Source: Protonemura montana
Lineage: Eukaryota > Arthropoda > Insecta > Plecoptera > Nemouridae
Direction: 5' to 3'
NCBI GenBank assembly: GCA_947568835.1
Contig: OX387605.1
Span: 22,448,418-22,512,417, forward strand
Length of the DNA: 64,000 bases
Shown here: one piece after another, positions 24,301-35,500 of the stretch
Position numbering within the stretch: position 1 is the first letter of the stretch
How the letters are laid out: the number at the start of each line of letters is the position of its first letter
Notes under the pieces: generated by a model
Databases searched by the model: none
What the model saw: only the letters and a program-made list of their open reading frames with translations
What the model was told of the DNA's origin: nothing
Position numbers and translations under genes: made by a program

Positions 24301-27300
24301 AAAAAAACGCGCGCAATATAAATACGATCGCACTAATTTGTTAATATCCTGAAACTAGCATCACGCTAAACATGCGAACATGCAGCCGACTTTAATTGGC
24401 CGAAAAAGGTAACGTGACAGATGATCTGTCGCGCGAAATCAGATGCTAGTTCGTGATTGGCCGCCAATATGTGACAGCTAATTGCAAAGTGGTGCTCATA
24501 TTTCACATGACATGTCAGTGTTCAAGCTCGATCAAATTAGATATCGAATAATGTAACGTATGTTCAATGCACGAGACTGATTGAAGGATATCAATCATGA
24601 GCGGAGAACATTAAACTAGACTCTAAAAAATTTTTAAATGAGTGTAGCTACGATGGACTATGTGGCACATATAGACTATGTGGCTATGTGGCACCGCGAT
24701 GGAACGTACCGTATGGGGTTTTCTGCGTGGCATGGGACGAGGGACAGAAAGGACAGATTCGTGGACTCAGGTCACTAAGATATCTTTGCTTGGAAACTGA
24801 TACAAACAAAGGGCCAATCAAAAACCGTTCAAAAGTACTGACCACTGACCATCACTGACCATTACCGTGGATCAGCCGTGGGGTATAGCTGTAAGATACA
24901 ATGGGAGGGACGCATTCGTTGAACTACCCTGTAGAAGGCTGGGATTCGACCATGAGCTAAAGGTGCACCTATATTTAGAATCGGAGCAGCGGCTCAAGAA
25001 GAAAAATAATCTCAGTAATGTATAGTTCATTATAATACAAAGAAGAAAATCACTGCTATTTCTGTCCAAAGTTCAATCTTGTCGGCAATAATAAATTACC
25101 AGGAACTAAATGAAAATTGTTTCAAGTCTCTTCTATTATAAGTAAATAAATTTCCGTTTTACAAGCAAGAACCACCTTTGATAGCTGAGATGCTTGTGAA
25201 TCGAACGTGGTGTAGGTATTTGCCCTCGTATATAGGTACAGTCCACCGGACGCAAAGAACGAATTATTTTTTTCTGATTTCCGGTGAATAAATAATCTAG
25301 GTTGATTAACTTACAATTGAAATTGCATTTATGTCCGGTTTTCTTGCTGCTTTAGCGTCAATTTACATTATACTAATATCAAGAATATCAGTTTCAATCA
25401 TTCGCATGTCCCACTGCGAGGCTTTCTTTTGCGGCGCTTGCTACAAAAGTGTCCTTGCCATGCTTTGTAAATCTACACAATCTTGGTCTTTTGGGTTTCT
25501 GTGTATCAATAACTCTATTTCAATCTGTCAATATAGGATTACATATTTAAGATGTAAACATCTTAAAACAGGCTGGATGGCACCTTGCTCCTGAATTTTG
25601 AGAAAATTTACACACAATCATAAAATGAGAACACAAAATAATAATTTAATTTTAAGAGACAGTAACTTTATCTACAAGTAAAAATGAAATAGTGTCTGCA
25701 CTCTGCGCACTCTCTCGCATTCATAGGAGTCCCTCGTCCAATAAACCCGATCATACATCACTCAGTTCACATCGCTCTCATCAATTTTATTAACCCCGTT
25801 AAATTCATCGTCAACTATCCACCCAATCATTGTCTCAATTACTCTCTATTCTCCCCGCAGGTCCCGTGCAGGGAGTTATCGACGACTACCCCGGCAGCCT
25901 GTCAGACCTGTTCGATGTCGATGCCGACGCCGATGTCGATGCCGACGCCATGTGGCGGGAGCGTCGTGACCCCCACGCGCCTTCGAAGGGGTCGTTGGTA
26001 CCGACCGACGGCAAGTGGACGCTCGGCCTGGGTAAGCGAGAAGCCAGCCGCTTCACGCCACACGTTAGTGTAGGTGCGTACCGCCGCCGAGACGAACTGT
26101 GCCTGCACGACGCACTTTCCTTGGTGGCCAGACCGCCAGCCCGAACGCACATCGAACGCACATCGAGCGCACATCCATCTAGATCTTCCTGAATCCTCAA
26201 ATACAGTTTTTTTTTATTTAGTTGTGATTTTGTTTTCTTAAAGGAATTCTCTGATTTTCTTGTTAAGGCAACCATAGCAACAATCCATATAATTGTAAAC
26301 AAAAAATTAGCATAGCAGAAAGCATAAGCTTTGACCCTTGGATTTCCATACGACTAGCAACAACAAACATAAGAACGTAATGTAAACATTATGTCCATAA
26401 AGTTTGACCAGCCCAAAACTTTATATGTTTACAGCTTCTTTCTTTCCGTAAGCAAGAGCTAGTCGCCAGTCGGATTACAGTGCCGACTTTATCTGCTTAA
26501 AAATAGGTTAGGAAATAAATCAACTACTTTTTTTATTATTATCAACACTATAACCGTCTCAAAAATTGATGCCACATCATGGTTCATGTTGCTATAGCCT
26601 CTTGGTTCTACTCCTTGGAGATCCGTCAATCTCATCAAATAAACTAAAATCGTCCAAAATAGCCAGTTTCCAAGTAGCTCAATGGGTTAGAGCAACACCG
26701 CGATAAGTGGAGATCGGGGTTTGAGTCCCCGTTTCGGCGTCAATATTTGAGACGGTTATAGTGTTGATAATGTTTTAAAAAAAAAAACCGTGCATTGCAA
26801 GCGTTTGCAATTTCAATCAGATTTCATCTAAATAAATCAACTTTTTCCTCGCCAAAGAACTTAATATTAGAAGTCTGCTCCACATTCTAAACATATTTGA
26901 TTAGTTTACTGTAAGACATTAATTTTGAACGGAACAACCATACTTAAGTACCTATAATGTAATTTTAAAATTAAAATTACGTTATCTTCCATTACATTAC
27001 GTTGATTGCAGATGTGTCTTAAAGCCTCTATGTATATTGTTCAAAACACCAAGACTAAAAGTATCCCGTAGAAGAGAAATGTTAATAAATGTAATTTTCC
27101 GTTTGACCGCTTGCTGATTGACTTACCACGCGCCAGGCAAACTGAGTACAATGGCAGTATTCACCAGAGTTACGTCGTCTGGCTGACATACGTCTGCGCC
27201 AGACTTAGGTCGTCTGGTGCAGAGCCCTCGCGATCTTGCCCCATATCAGCGTGCAAATGGTCGGACTACCATGTAGTTCAGAGACCTTCTACCCAGAGAG

Positions 27301-30300
27301 CCACCTGAGTACCATGAAGCCTGTTCGAGCCCTGGTGTGACGTAACGCAAGCAGCATGTCGTCAAGCAGAAAATGGACGATAAACGAAAAAAAAAAACGG
27401 ATGTTCTTGCCACATTTATAAGAACTTAGAACTTAAAAGCAAATCGGAGAGTTACTTTAATAACTACCTCAGCATGTGAAGTAAGCAGAGATCCACATTG
27501 GCAAAGCATGAAAAGCCTAGTAAAGGGTGGATTTTGTTCGTAGCTCTACAGGTGCCAAGGCCAAGCATGTTTAGGCATCATGGCAATGCGTTGTGTGGGG
27601 GGGGGGGGGGGGGGGGCGTGATGCAATTATATAACTGCGCCTGATTAGCCCAGCTTGTCAGCTTGCACTAAATTAGATCTACCTTTGTTTGTGTCACGTG
27701 CTTGCCTATTTGTGCACCGTTGCCATGCCGTGTAAGTTTAGAGGTATCTCTCTTATTTATAATTGCTTCCTTCTTTGACGCAAGGCACGTGCGTAATAAC
27801 ATTAACCCACGCGCACCCTGTGCAAACGGGGCGTGTGAAAGCAACAGCTAGTTTATTATTAATCTGTCATTACGAGCGAATTATCTTGGGCTTGCTTTGT
27901 GCGCCATTTGCAAGGAACCAAAGTTCACTTTCCCTGAGCAAGAGCTCGTCACTTGGTCATGATTAGTAGATAGGCGATAGATTTGTTGTGTTTAACGACG
28001 CACTGTTTTGACAACGACCCCTGTGGTATTCGTCGGTGAATGAGTACATGGTGATGAGGATGATGATGAACCTAACATAGTTTAGAAGGTGGGAATGGGA
28101 CTACGGCGCCGGTACATAGCCTACTCCTATCGAAGAGCATCCAGGGGACCACCTGTTTCGAAGGACGGTACAACTCGAACAATATTTTCTTTTTTTTTAA
28201 TCCTTGCTGTTGAAAAATTGATTTACAACGTGAAGGAAGGTTTTGTACCCCCGACCTCCGATCTCTCTCCCGAAACGACCCGGTTATGCGTACGGTAGAC
28301 ACCCAACCGATACCTGATCCAGCCCAATGTTGCTTAACTTCGGTGACCTACGAAAACCGGTTTTTCCAAAAGGTCAAACTTTCCAGTTATGATTGGTGCT
28401 ACGCCGTGTAACCACTTGTAAACATTAAAGGCTACATATCTGTGCAACGGTATAACACTGCTGGTGACATGGCTAATTTGACCCTGAGCTAATACCAAAA
28501 GGAGAAAATGTTATCGTTGTGAAGCCCATACTCGCTAGGGCCAACTGAATTTTAATTGCAAAGGAATCTGAAGCCATCTGAGGTGCTGCAAGAATGATAA
28601 AATCGAAACATGAACTTGTGCCATCGAAGCAGGTCCATCCCGTGGGTTCACTCCAACCACAGCGTGTCGTGTTGATCTAGAAAGGAAATGGTTTAGTGCT
28701 ATGGGGAAACGCTTAGCTTGTCCTGGAAAATGTATAATTACCGAGTAATTAAAGGCTATTGTGATGTGATGGCGATGTTTACAAAGCAAGGGCGTCAAAT
28801 TTAAAATTAATTATTCGGAAAAGCGGCTCAAACCAGTTCATGAGAATCCATAAGAGGGAAGCGATATTGTTTTGAGGACTCCGAGAAATTGAAAAGTGTG
28901 ACGTAATCTACGCGCTCTGCTCTAGGTTTTTCTCAAATGTGCTTGTGTGATAAATGGAAGCATCAAACGCTCGTTCCTCTCCCACAGGGGTGCTCGGGAA
29001 CATGCAGCAGTTCTTCGACAACCTGAAAACCAACCTGGACGGACTAGAGGCGCTCCCGAAAGAAGAGAGGGACGCCGTTTTGGGAAAGGCGTTAATCATG
29101 GCAGGTGAGGATAATTGAATTGTTTGTAGGCGATCGAAAATTGCATTCATTTACGTACCATAGGTACAACGAAGCACAAAATGCTACGGAAACACTAAGT
29201 TATATACTAAAGATTCAATCCAGGAAATGTATGACAGTTTTGTTATTGTGCTTTTTTAGTGCTTTTTTTAAATTTCATTCTGTCTTCGACAGAAATTTTA
29301 AACACAGACAACTATTATTTCTCTTCTGTGTTGTGAAAATTGTTCCAACTGCAACTGTCACCTACCCAGCTATCGCCACGATGTAATATTGTCGATCTCT
29401 GTGAACGAATGCGAGCGTACGTGTGTGTTTGTAGAATCCCTCTACTGGACCCCTCTTCGATCCCCCACCACGCAACGAGGAATCTGCGGGGGCAAGCCGT
29501 GCTGGCAGAGTTTCTCCAGATTCTCCCGTTTCCCACATGTCTATCGCCTGACCCGATCGCATGACGTTAAGAACACCCTCACAGCGCCAGGTACCTACAC
29601 CTATCTCTCTCTTCTCTGCTCTGCAATGCTCTGCTCGACTAGATACCTACCTCTGTCTATCTCGCTCGCCTTCTGAGTGTGCTTGCCCTGCTTACCTAAT
29701 CCTAATTTCATCTTGGGAAAAGTGGGAGATGGGGTTTCTAACTGAAAGTGCCCCTTTAGCCTTGTTAATTAAGGATTTCAAAAATAGTAACTCATCCTCA
29801 AGGTCGCATCAAGGCCACAGCTGTAAATTTGAAAAGCGTAGCACTTGTTCGGCTGAAATAGGCACACTTTCAGCATGCGAAGCTCCTTACTTTCTCAAGA
29901 TGATATTGAGATTAGTTGCCTTTACTCTAATCTTAATATCATTCTCTCTTGTTGAGTACGCTTGTCCTCTGAATCAGATTGATTGCTGTACGAACAGTTG
30001 AGAGCTAGGAATGACTTTAGACAAAAATCTAACGTACCTACATAGGTTGCTTCTTTAAGTGGTGCCGGCGTCTTCTGCAGCATCTTGCAACAAAGCCCAC
30101 TCCCTTGCAACCCCTGCTTATGAAGTAGAGATAGAAAGTAGATCATTGCATTTTCTTACCGATCAAAGGAGAGGAAATTGCAGGGAAAATTACTCGAGCT
30201 TGAATATGCAAGAGGTTTTCTCATGTTTGTGGCTAAGTCGATTGTCAGTGGTTATTACACCAATTTGTGCCAACATCGTCAGATAAAAGATAATTGGGTG

Positions 30301-32019
30301 GCGCTGAGCACATAATTTTATAAACTTAATATGATTTCGATCAAAATTTGTAATCAACGCTTTGGCAGACCTGCAGAGTATCTGTTACAAAGATTCAAAA
30401 TATTAGAGAGCCTTGCGCCAATATTCAGTCTCGAATCTGGCGGAGATAACACACAGACATTGCAGTCGCCAGCCTGTGGTATTTCTCTCAAAGAGTGTGG
30501 GGCATTGCTACATTGATGCGTTAGGTGATTCTTGAACGACGGATGAACTTTAAAATCGCGTGCCTTTTGAAATTTACATCGTATAATTAGAGCGTTTGTT
30601 GGAGGTAGATGGCTGGCAGCTACCCCTTGTCTAGAGTTTCACTGTAGCATGTAATTGGGTCTCATGGGATGCCGACACGTTGAGGTGGTTGCAACCGACC
30701 CTTCTTGGCAACGGCGACCCACACCCCAAACCTCCGCCCACCTCCGAGCTGTTTCGTTCTTGACACCTCAAAGGAGATGGTGTTTCTTCGCGAAAATATA
30801 GCGCTTAGATCAAGGTCCCAACTGAAAAGCGTTGCTCTCGCTTTTCCACTCAAAATATTCCAGACGGCAAACAACTGTTGGGGGTCAACTATCAATCTGA
30901 AAGATACCCAAAAGGCCAAGAAGGCAGGGTAGTGGACGGTTATGAGAATGCTTTAACATCGTACATGGACTTCTCCTAAGAACGGCTACTTTCAAAGAAA
31001 CTGTGAAGTCATACCGAGTATTTCACATTGAACTGAAGCCCGTTTTGAACGCAAGAAAGAAAGATACCTTCCGTTGCTAGGCGGGACCCAAAACTTTCAA
31101 AATCAACCACAGAGAATTTCCTGGAGTCTACCACAAACCCTCTCCACCTGAGAATGAAGTGTAGTAACCAAAATATTATTTTATTTTTTGTACCCTGCTA
31201 AGAAAATGTAAAATCAAACAACAATTAAACAGGACAAAGAATTTTTTGCAAAGTGCATGCACGACGAGGGGTGGCTGTGGACTTATTAGTATCACGGCGA
31301 CGAGAGTGAATGGAGGTCTTTGAAGAGCACTATTTTCTTGCACGAAACTTTGCACATAGTTGCAAACAAACGTCTTCATGGGAGATCTAGGACTCGAACC
31401 CTGCGCCTGCTGGTTCTGCTCAAGCCTGTAGTTGGGAAGTGAAGAGCATGGTGATTTAAAAACGGAGTTCGTAGCGGTATGTAGCAGGGAATTTCACCTC
31501 ATGTGCAGACACCCCAACTTGATTTAAGGAAAATTGTTTCTCCCAAAGAACAACCCTTGTCCCAAAATCTGATTTCAAACGCTCACTGAGGCTCCTGCTA
31601 AAGAGGAAATCGTGTTTCTTCATCTTAGGTTCATCATAACCAATAACCATACCAAAACTTGTTTGGCCTTTTTTGCAAAACTTTAGAAAAACCCTATGTT
31701 TACAAAATCACATTCATGGTTGATGCAGGCAACAAACGAAAGTAGTAAATTACAAGGAACCCTCAATGCACACATCTATGCACACATCTATGAAAGTGTG
31801 GGCAGACGTGCCGAGACCTAACGCTGGTTGCGTTTCGTTTCAGAGCAAGACAGATCGTTTCGTCCAAGATCCACGGCCGCCTATCTGCACGCGCTGCGAA
31901 ACCACCGTCCTTCGCACAAGCTTCGGAATTTCGTCGAGGACTCAGAGATTGCAAACCTGCGCGGCGCCAACAACTACGACCCGAACCTGCTTTGGTCGGG
32001 CCTCGGCAAGAGACGCTAG
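21367..32019 (+). CDS. Secreted prohormone-like precursor with C-terminal amidation/cleavage signal
   Basis: Four exons, all introns in phase 1: 21367-21442, 25861-26031, 28988-29104 and 31844-32019 (TAG), giving 179 aa. Exon 1 is a signal peptide (MWQTGGVTLMLIAMIAGVVA). Exon 2 has an acidic repeat (DVDADADVDADA) then a basic stretch. Exon 3 reads NMQQFFDNLKTNLDGLEALP, probably helical. Exon 4 ends EIANLRGANNYDPNLLWSGL followed by GKRR and the stop. A Gly next to a basic cluster at the very C-terminus is the classic signal for amidation and trimming, so a mature peptide near GANNYDPNLLWSGL-amide is inferred, with release after the preceding Arg. I do not recognise it as any arthropod neuropeptide family I know. 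Secretion and processing are inferred from sequence only; a non-hormone secreted protein is the alternative. Confidence 0.72.
26538..26771. mobile_element. MITE-like element: tRNA-like module inside ~35-bp terminal inverted repeats
   Basis: The left end (26538-26572, containing CAACACTATAACCGTCTCAA) and right end (26736-26771, containing TTGAGACGGTTATAGTGTTG) are inverted copies of each other. Next to the right repeat, 26663-26738 carries an A-box-like TAGCTCAATGGGTTAGAGC and a B-box-like GGGGTTTGAGTCCCC, as in tRNA genes. The element is in the second intron of the prohormone-like gene. A half copy lies at 5427-5535. No transposase is encoded. Confidence 0.65.
27597..27616. repeat. Poly-G run (~20)
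   Basis: An uninterrupted run of about 20 G in the second intron of the prohormone-like gene. It could adopt a quadruplex structure; this is inference only. Confidence 0.85.
27988..28352 (-). mobile_element. 5S-rRNA-derived SINE, copy 3 (most complete head)
   Basis: Read on the minus strand, the head GTCACCGAAGTTAAGCAAC followed by TTGGGCTGGATCAGG, TATCGGTTGGGTGTCTACC closely follows the 5S rRNA sequence (CACCGAAGTTAAGCAAC ... TTGGATGGGTGACC). The body holds a run of T/A and the shared block ending CGATAGGAGTAGGCTATGTA; the tail is GTCAAAACAGTGCGTCGTTA. Length is about 365 bp. Confidence 0.75.
29435..29590 (+). CDS. Candidate in-frame cassette exon of the prohormone-like gene
   Basis: Inside the third intron, a tgtttgtag acceptor and a CCAG|GTACCT donor bound 156 bases (52 codons) open in phase 1 at both ends, the same phase as all introns of this gene, so inclusion would keep the frame. 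It would insert, among others, SPTTQRGICGGKPCWQSFSR and FPHVYRLTR, with two close cysteines and several basic sites. Its last ten bases, ACAGCGCCAG, equal those at the end of exon 1. Whether it is used is unknown. Confidence 0.4.
31382..31440 (-). repeat. tRNA-like repeat module
   Basis: GATCTAGGACTCGAACCCTG is a reverse B-box with T-stem; CTCAAGCCTGTAGTTGGGAAG follows at the A-box position. The stems do not pair fully. It lies in the third intron of the prohormone-like gene, about 400 bp before its last exon. Confidence 0.5.
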
Positions 32020-32264
32020 ATCTCCGAACCGCGGTCAACGCCAAGCAATCTTTCTAGTCGTGTTACCATGTTTACCTCAACCCCAGTTCCAGGTGTGACT
32101 ACCATTCCGTTGACTTTAGGTAATAGAGAATCCAAAAATGTACTTATGATTTGATGGCGATCAGTTAATGACTCAATAATATAGAGTCGAGACTTCATCA
32201 CAAGCTACCGACTTTAGATAGAGCATGGATTTGTTCAATAAGTTGAACTTCATATTTGCACAAC

Positions 32265-32270
32265 AATAAA
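32265..32270 (+). promoter_or_regulatory. Candidate poly(A) signal of the prohormone-like gene
   Basis: An AATAAA lies about 245 bases after the stop codon and before the convergent RNF123 stop at 32517, so the two 3' UTRs are close or overlapping. Confidence 0.45.
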
Positions 32271-32516
32271 TAACTCATGTTTATATTTTATATCTGTTCA
32301 ACAAAATACATTGTACATTAAAGCTACAATTACCAAAAAAATTTCAGAAATCCTTGTTTGGCAAGAAAAACTGATATTACAGCTAGACCACTGAAACAAT
32401 ATGAGTGTAAACCTAGACAAAGATTCTAGGCTTTTGCTTTGGCTTCAAGATTTTCCTGCTCTCCGGTCGTACTGGAACAATGACAGACCAAACTGACTTA
32501 CGATTGTCTAGTAAAG

Positions 32517-35500
32517 CTACTCTGCATTTTCTGGTGCCAACGTTACAGGCGGCTCAAAAGGTGACCCATTCAAATCGACCACCGCCTTGATTGGAGCTTT
32601 ACAGAAGAAACACTTTCTGTCGTTCATAAGGTGGTGGGTTATACACGATCTGCAAGAAAAACAGGTCAAACAGAGAGTGTCAAGGAGTTAATACCGATTA
32701 GGAAAATATTAGATTTCTAACTATATTGCAAGCTAGCCTGTGTTCTGAAACGTTGGTCTTCAGCCTCTAATGAACACAGTTTGGCATGATATACTTCTAA
32801 GCTCCAAAAGTATAGCTGCTACGGCATAGAAAAGATAGTCGTAGTTGAAACAAGGTGCCCTCGAGGTAGGAAATGAGTAGTATACAAGTTACTTACAGAC
32901 AGGACAAGTGCTTGCATGGGAGGAACATGGCAGATATGGGAAAAGCGTAGCAGATTGAGCACTGATCTTCTTCCGAGAGAACCGTCTCGGCAGAGAGTCG
33001 AGACTTGTACATTTCGAGCATCAGAATCATCTTCCGCGTGAGAGCGATCTCTTCCGCGTTGACATCCTGTGTATCTAAAGGTGGCCAAAATAAAATTAGA
33101 AACTAATTGGATATTTGACCACATGGTTTCAATACCATAGTTTGACTTACAATTATTTAAGCTAAAAGTCTTTATTCTCGAATTTTTTGGTGTCTTTGCA
33201 GTTGGCCGCACGTCCCCAACAACAAATTGTAAAGAGTGCATTTGGAAGTTTGGCTCGGAAAGAATTGCCTTGGTCACTTTCGGCAATGTCGCAATTGTTT
33301 TCTCATCTGAAATATAGAAAATAGGATATTCTCACAAAGTGAAACTAACATGTGTAAAACTAAAATATCGAGTAACTTGTGTGTTTAAAACTGCTAAAAG
33401 TAGTGTATTTATGGTAAGAAAGGCTGGTATGGGAAAAAATGGAGATTCTTTTACACTAATGAGGCAACATAGCCGAAAAGTCTTACAATTCCCTGCTTCT
33501 ACCACAACCAGCTTTTTCAACCTTGGTAAGATGTATTTCTATTCATCAAATTTAAAAAAACTGCTTATTAGAGAAAATGTAGAGGAAGCAGCACTCCTCC
33601 AGAGATTCTTTATCCCACTCTGCAAAGTTGGAGACTGTGTGCTCGGTTAGCTTTGTAGGTGGAGCACCCGACCGTCAACCAGGAGGTCCCAGTTTTGTTT
33701 CCCAGTTTGGTTGCACACTTTTCTGCTTTGCTCTCCCCTTCCAATTAATAAAGTATTCAGAAATCCATATTTGAACGTAGCACCATATTCCGTTGATGCT
33801 CGGCAAGGAATCCCAGGAAAATAATGTCCTATCCAAAACACCAGATGCAGTCTAAGTGTAACTGACCTGCAGGGTCAAAGTGGTCGATATCATCTTTGAG
33901 CAGGGCCAACAAGATGCCAACAACAGCAGCCAGGATCGGAAAGTGGTTGACAGTGTCCAGCTCTGGCATCTGCAGCTGAACCATATGCTGGAAGCAGCCA
34001 GTTTGAGAGCTGACAAAGTTCAGCACCTGGCTCATCAGCTGCAACGTCATGAAACAGAAGGCGCAAACACCGTAGAACAAGCTAAGGACATGTGGCGCAA
34101 CACCATCTATTTTTCGAGTTCCCGGCAAGTTGCGCTCTTCCTCTTTCGTTACCACCAATTTTCCAATTTCCCATACATTTTTTACCAATTACCACCATTT
34201 TTCTTGACCACACCAATTATCCCATCTTTTCACACTCGAACCAACCCGCAATGCATGCCACTGCTACCTCGGTAGGTTGTGTTTCCCTCTTTCCTCTTAT
34301 CTCTTTGAGGTAAGAGATTGAGATAAGAAGAAAGCACAAACCCAATACAGTCTTGTCTGCCAAAAATATATAAATTATTATGGATTTTAGACTCTTGTCT
34401 ACTTTATCTAAAAAACTTTTTACAACTTGGTTTTGAATGCTGGGTCTTAAAAGATCAACTTTTTCAAATACGACTGACTTCTGAGTCTTGACCAAGAAAT
34501 GTTAGCAACATATGGCAAAGAATTCGAGCCGCTATGAATGTCATGAGACTGGGTTATGCTCGATTCAAGCAAAGCTAACCTAAACAATAGATTAAGCACA
34601 TTTGTTAATATTTAAAGTCGTAATGATTTAACTGTAGATGTTTGTAGAAAAGGACATCTTAATGATTCTATAGTAGAGCCAAGGAAACCCACCTGACAGA
34701 TTCGAGCCAGCAAGAGCTCAGAGGAGGTCTTACTTCTGCTGGTGAAAATCTCTGGCGCGATGCTAGTGACCATCTCCAGCACGCGCAGCAACGCGAGAGC
34801 GAGATCAAAGCATGTGGCGCAAACTTTACGCTGGCGTGTATCAATATGCATTGCGTCCGGCGATGCCGCAGAGTTCTGAAACTGTCAATTCCCAGAAGTA
34901 ATGGTCACAGTTGTTATTCCGAGTATTGGTCAAAGGAAGCAATCCTGGTCCTATTGTATGAGTTCGTGGATTTTGTACCCTAGATTTTAACACATTTTTT
35001 CTACCAAATACTGTATAGCAAAAAAACAGAGCTTTATGCTCCAATTTGTGTATTTGATGAGATTGAAGCATCTCCAAGGATTAGAAGGGTTCACTCTCAA
35101 GGTTGAAAATGTCAAAATTCATCCCTAACGACTCGATGGCATAATTTTCATGTGACAGAGGTTTTTTGTCGGTAGTTCTTGGAAATCATCATATAAGTTG
35201 CAAAAATTGGTTGGAAGCAGTGGGGAATGGTTTTAATTTGTACATTTGTATATTATTTGAATGAGACTTTCTTACTACAATTTAAAGGGGTTTCAATAAA
35301 GACTTTTACCTAAAACTGGCTGGCAAAGAACGATTTCAACACTTTTCAAAAGTGATCACAAAACTTCATGAAATTAAAACCCTACGTTTGGCAATTAAAA
35401 ATCTCTTGGAGTGTGTTTATTTTAGTTTTCGAAATATTTTGCGACACTTTTATTTGTGACGTATATTTGTGACACGTATTATAACACTTTTTTCATAAGT

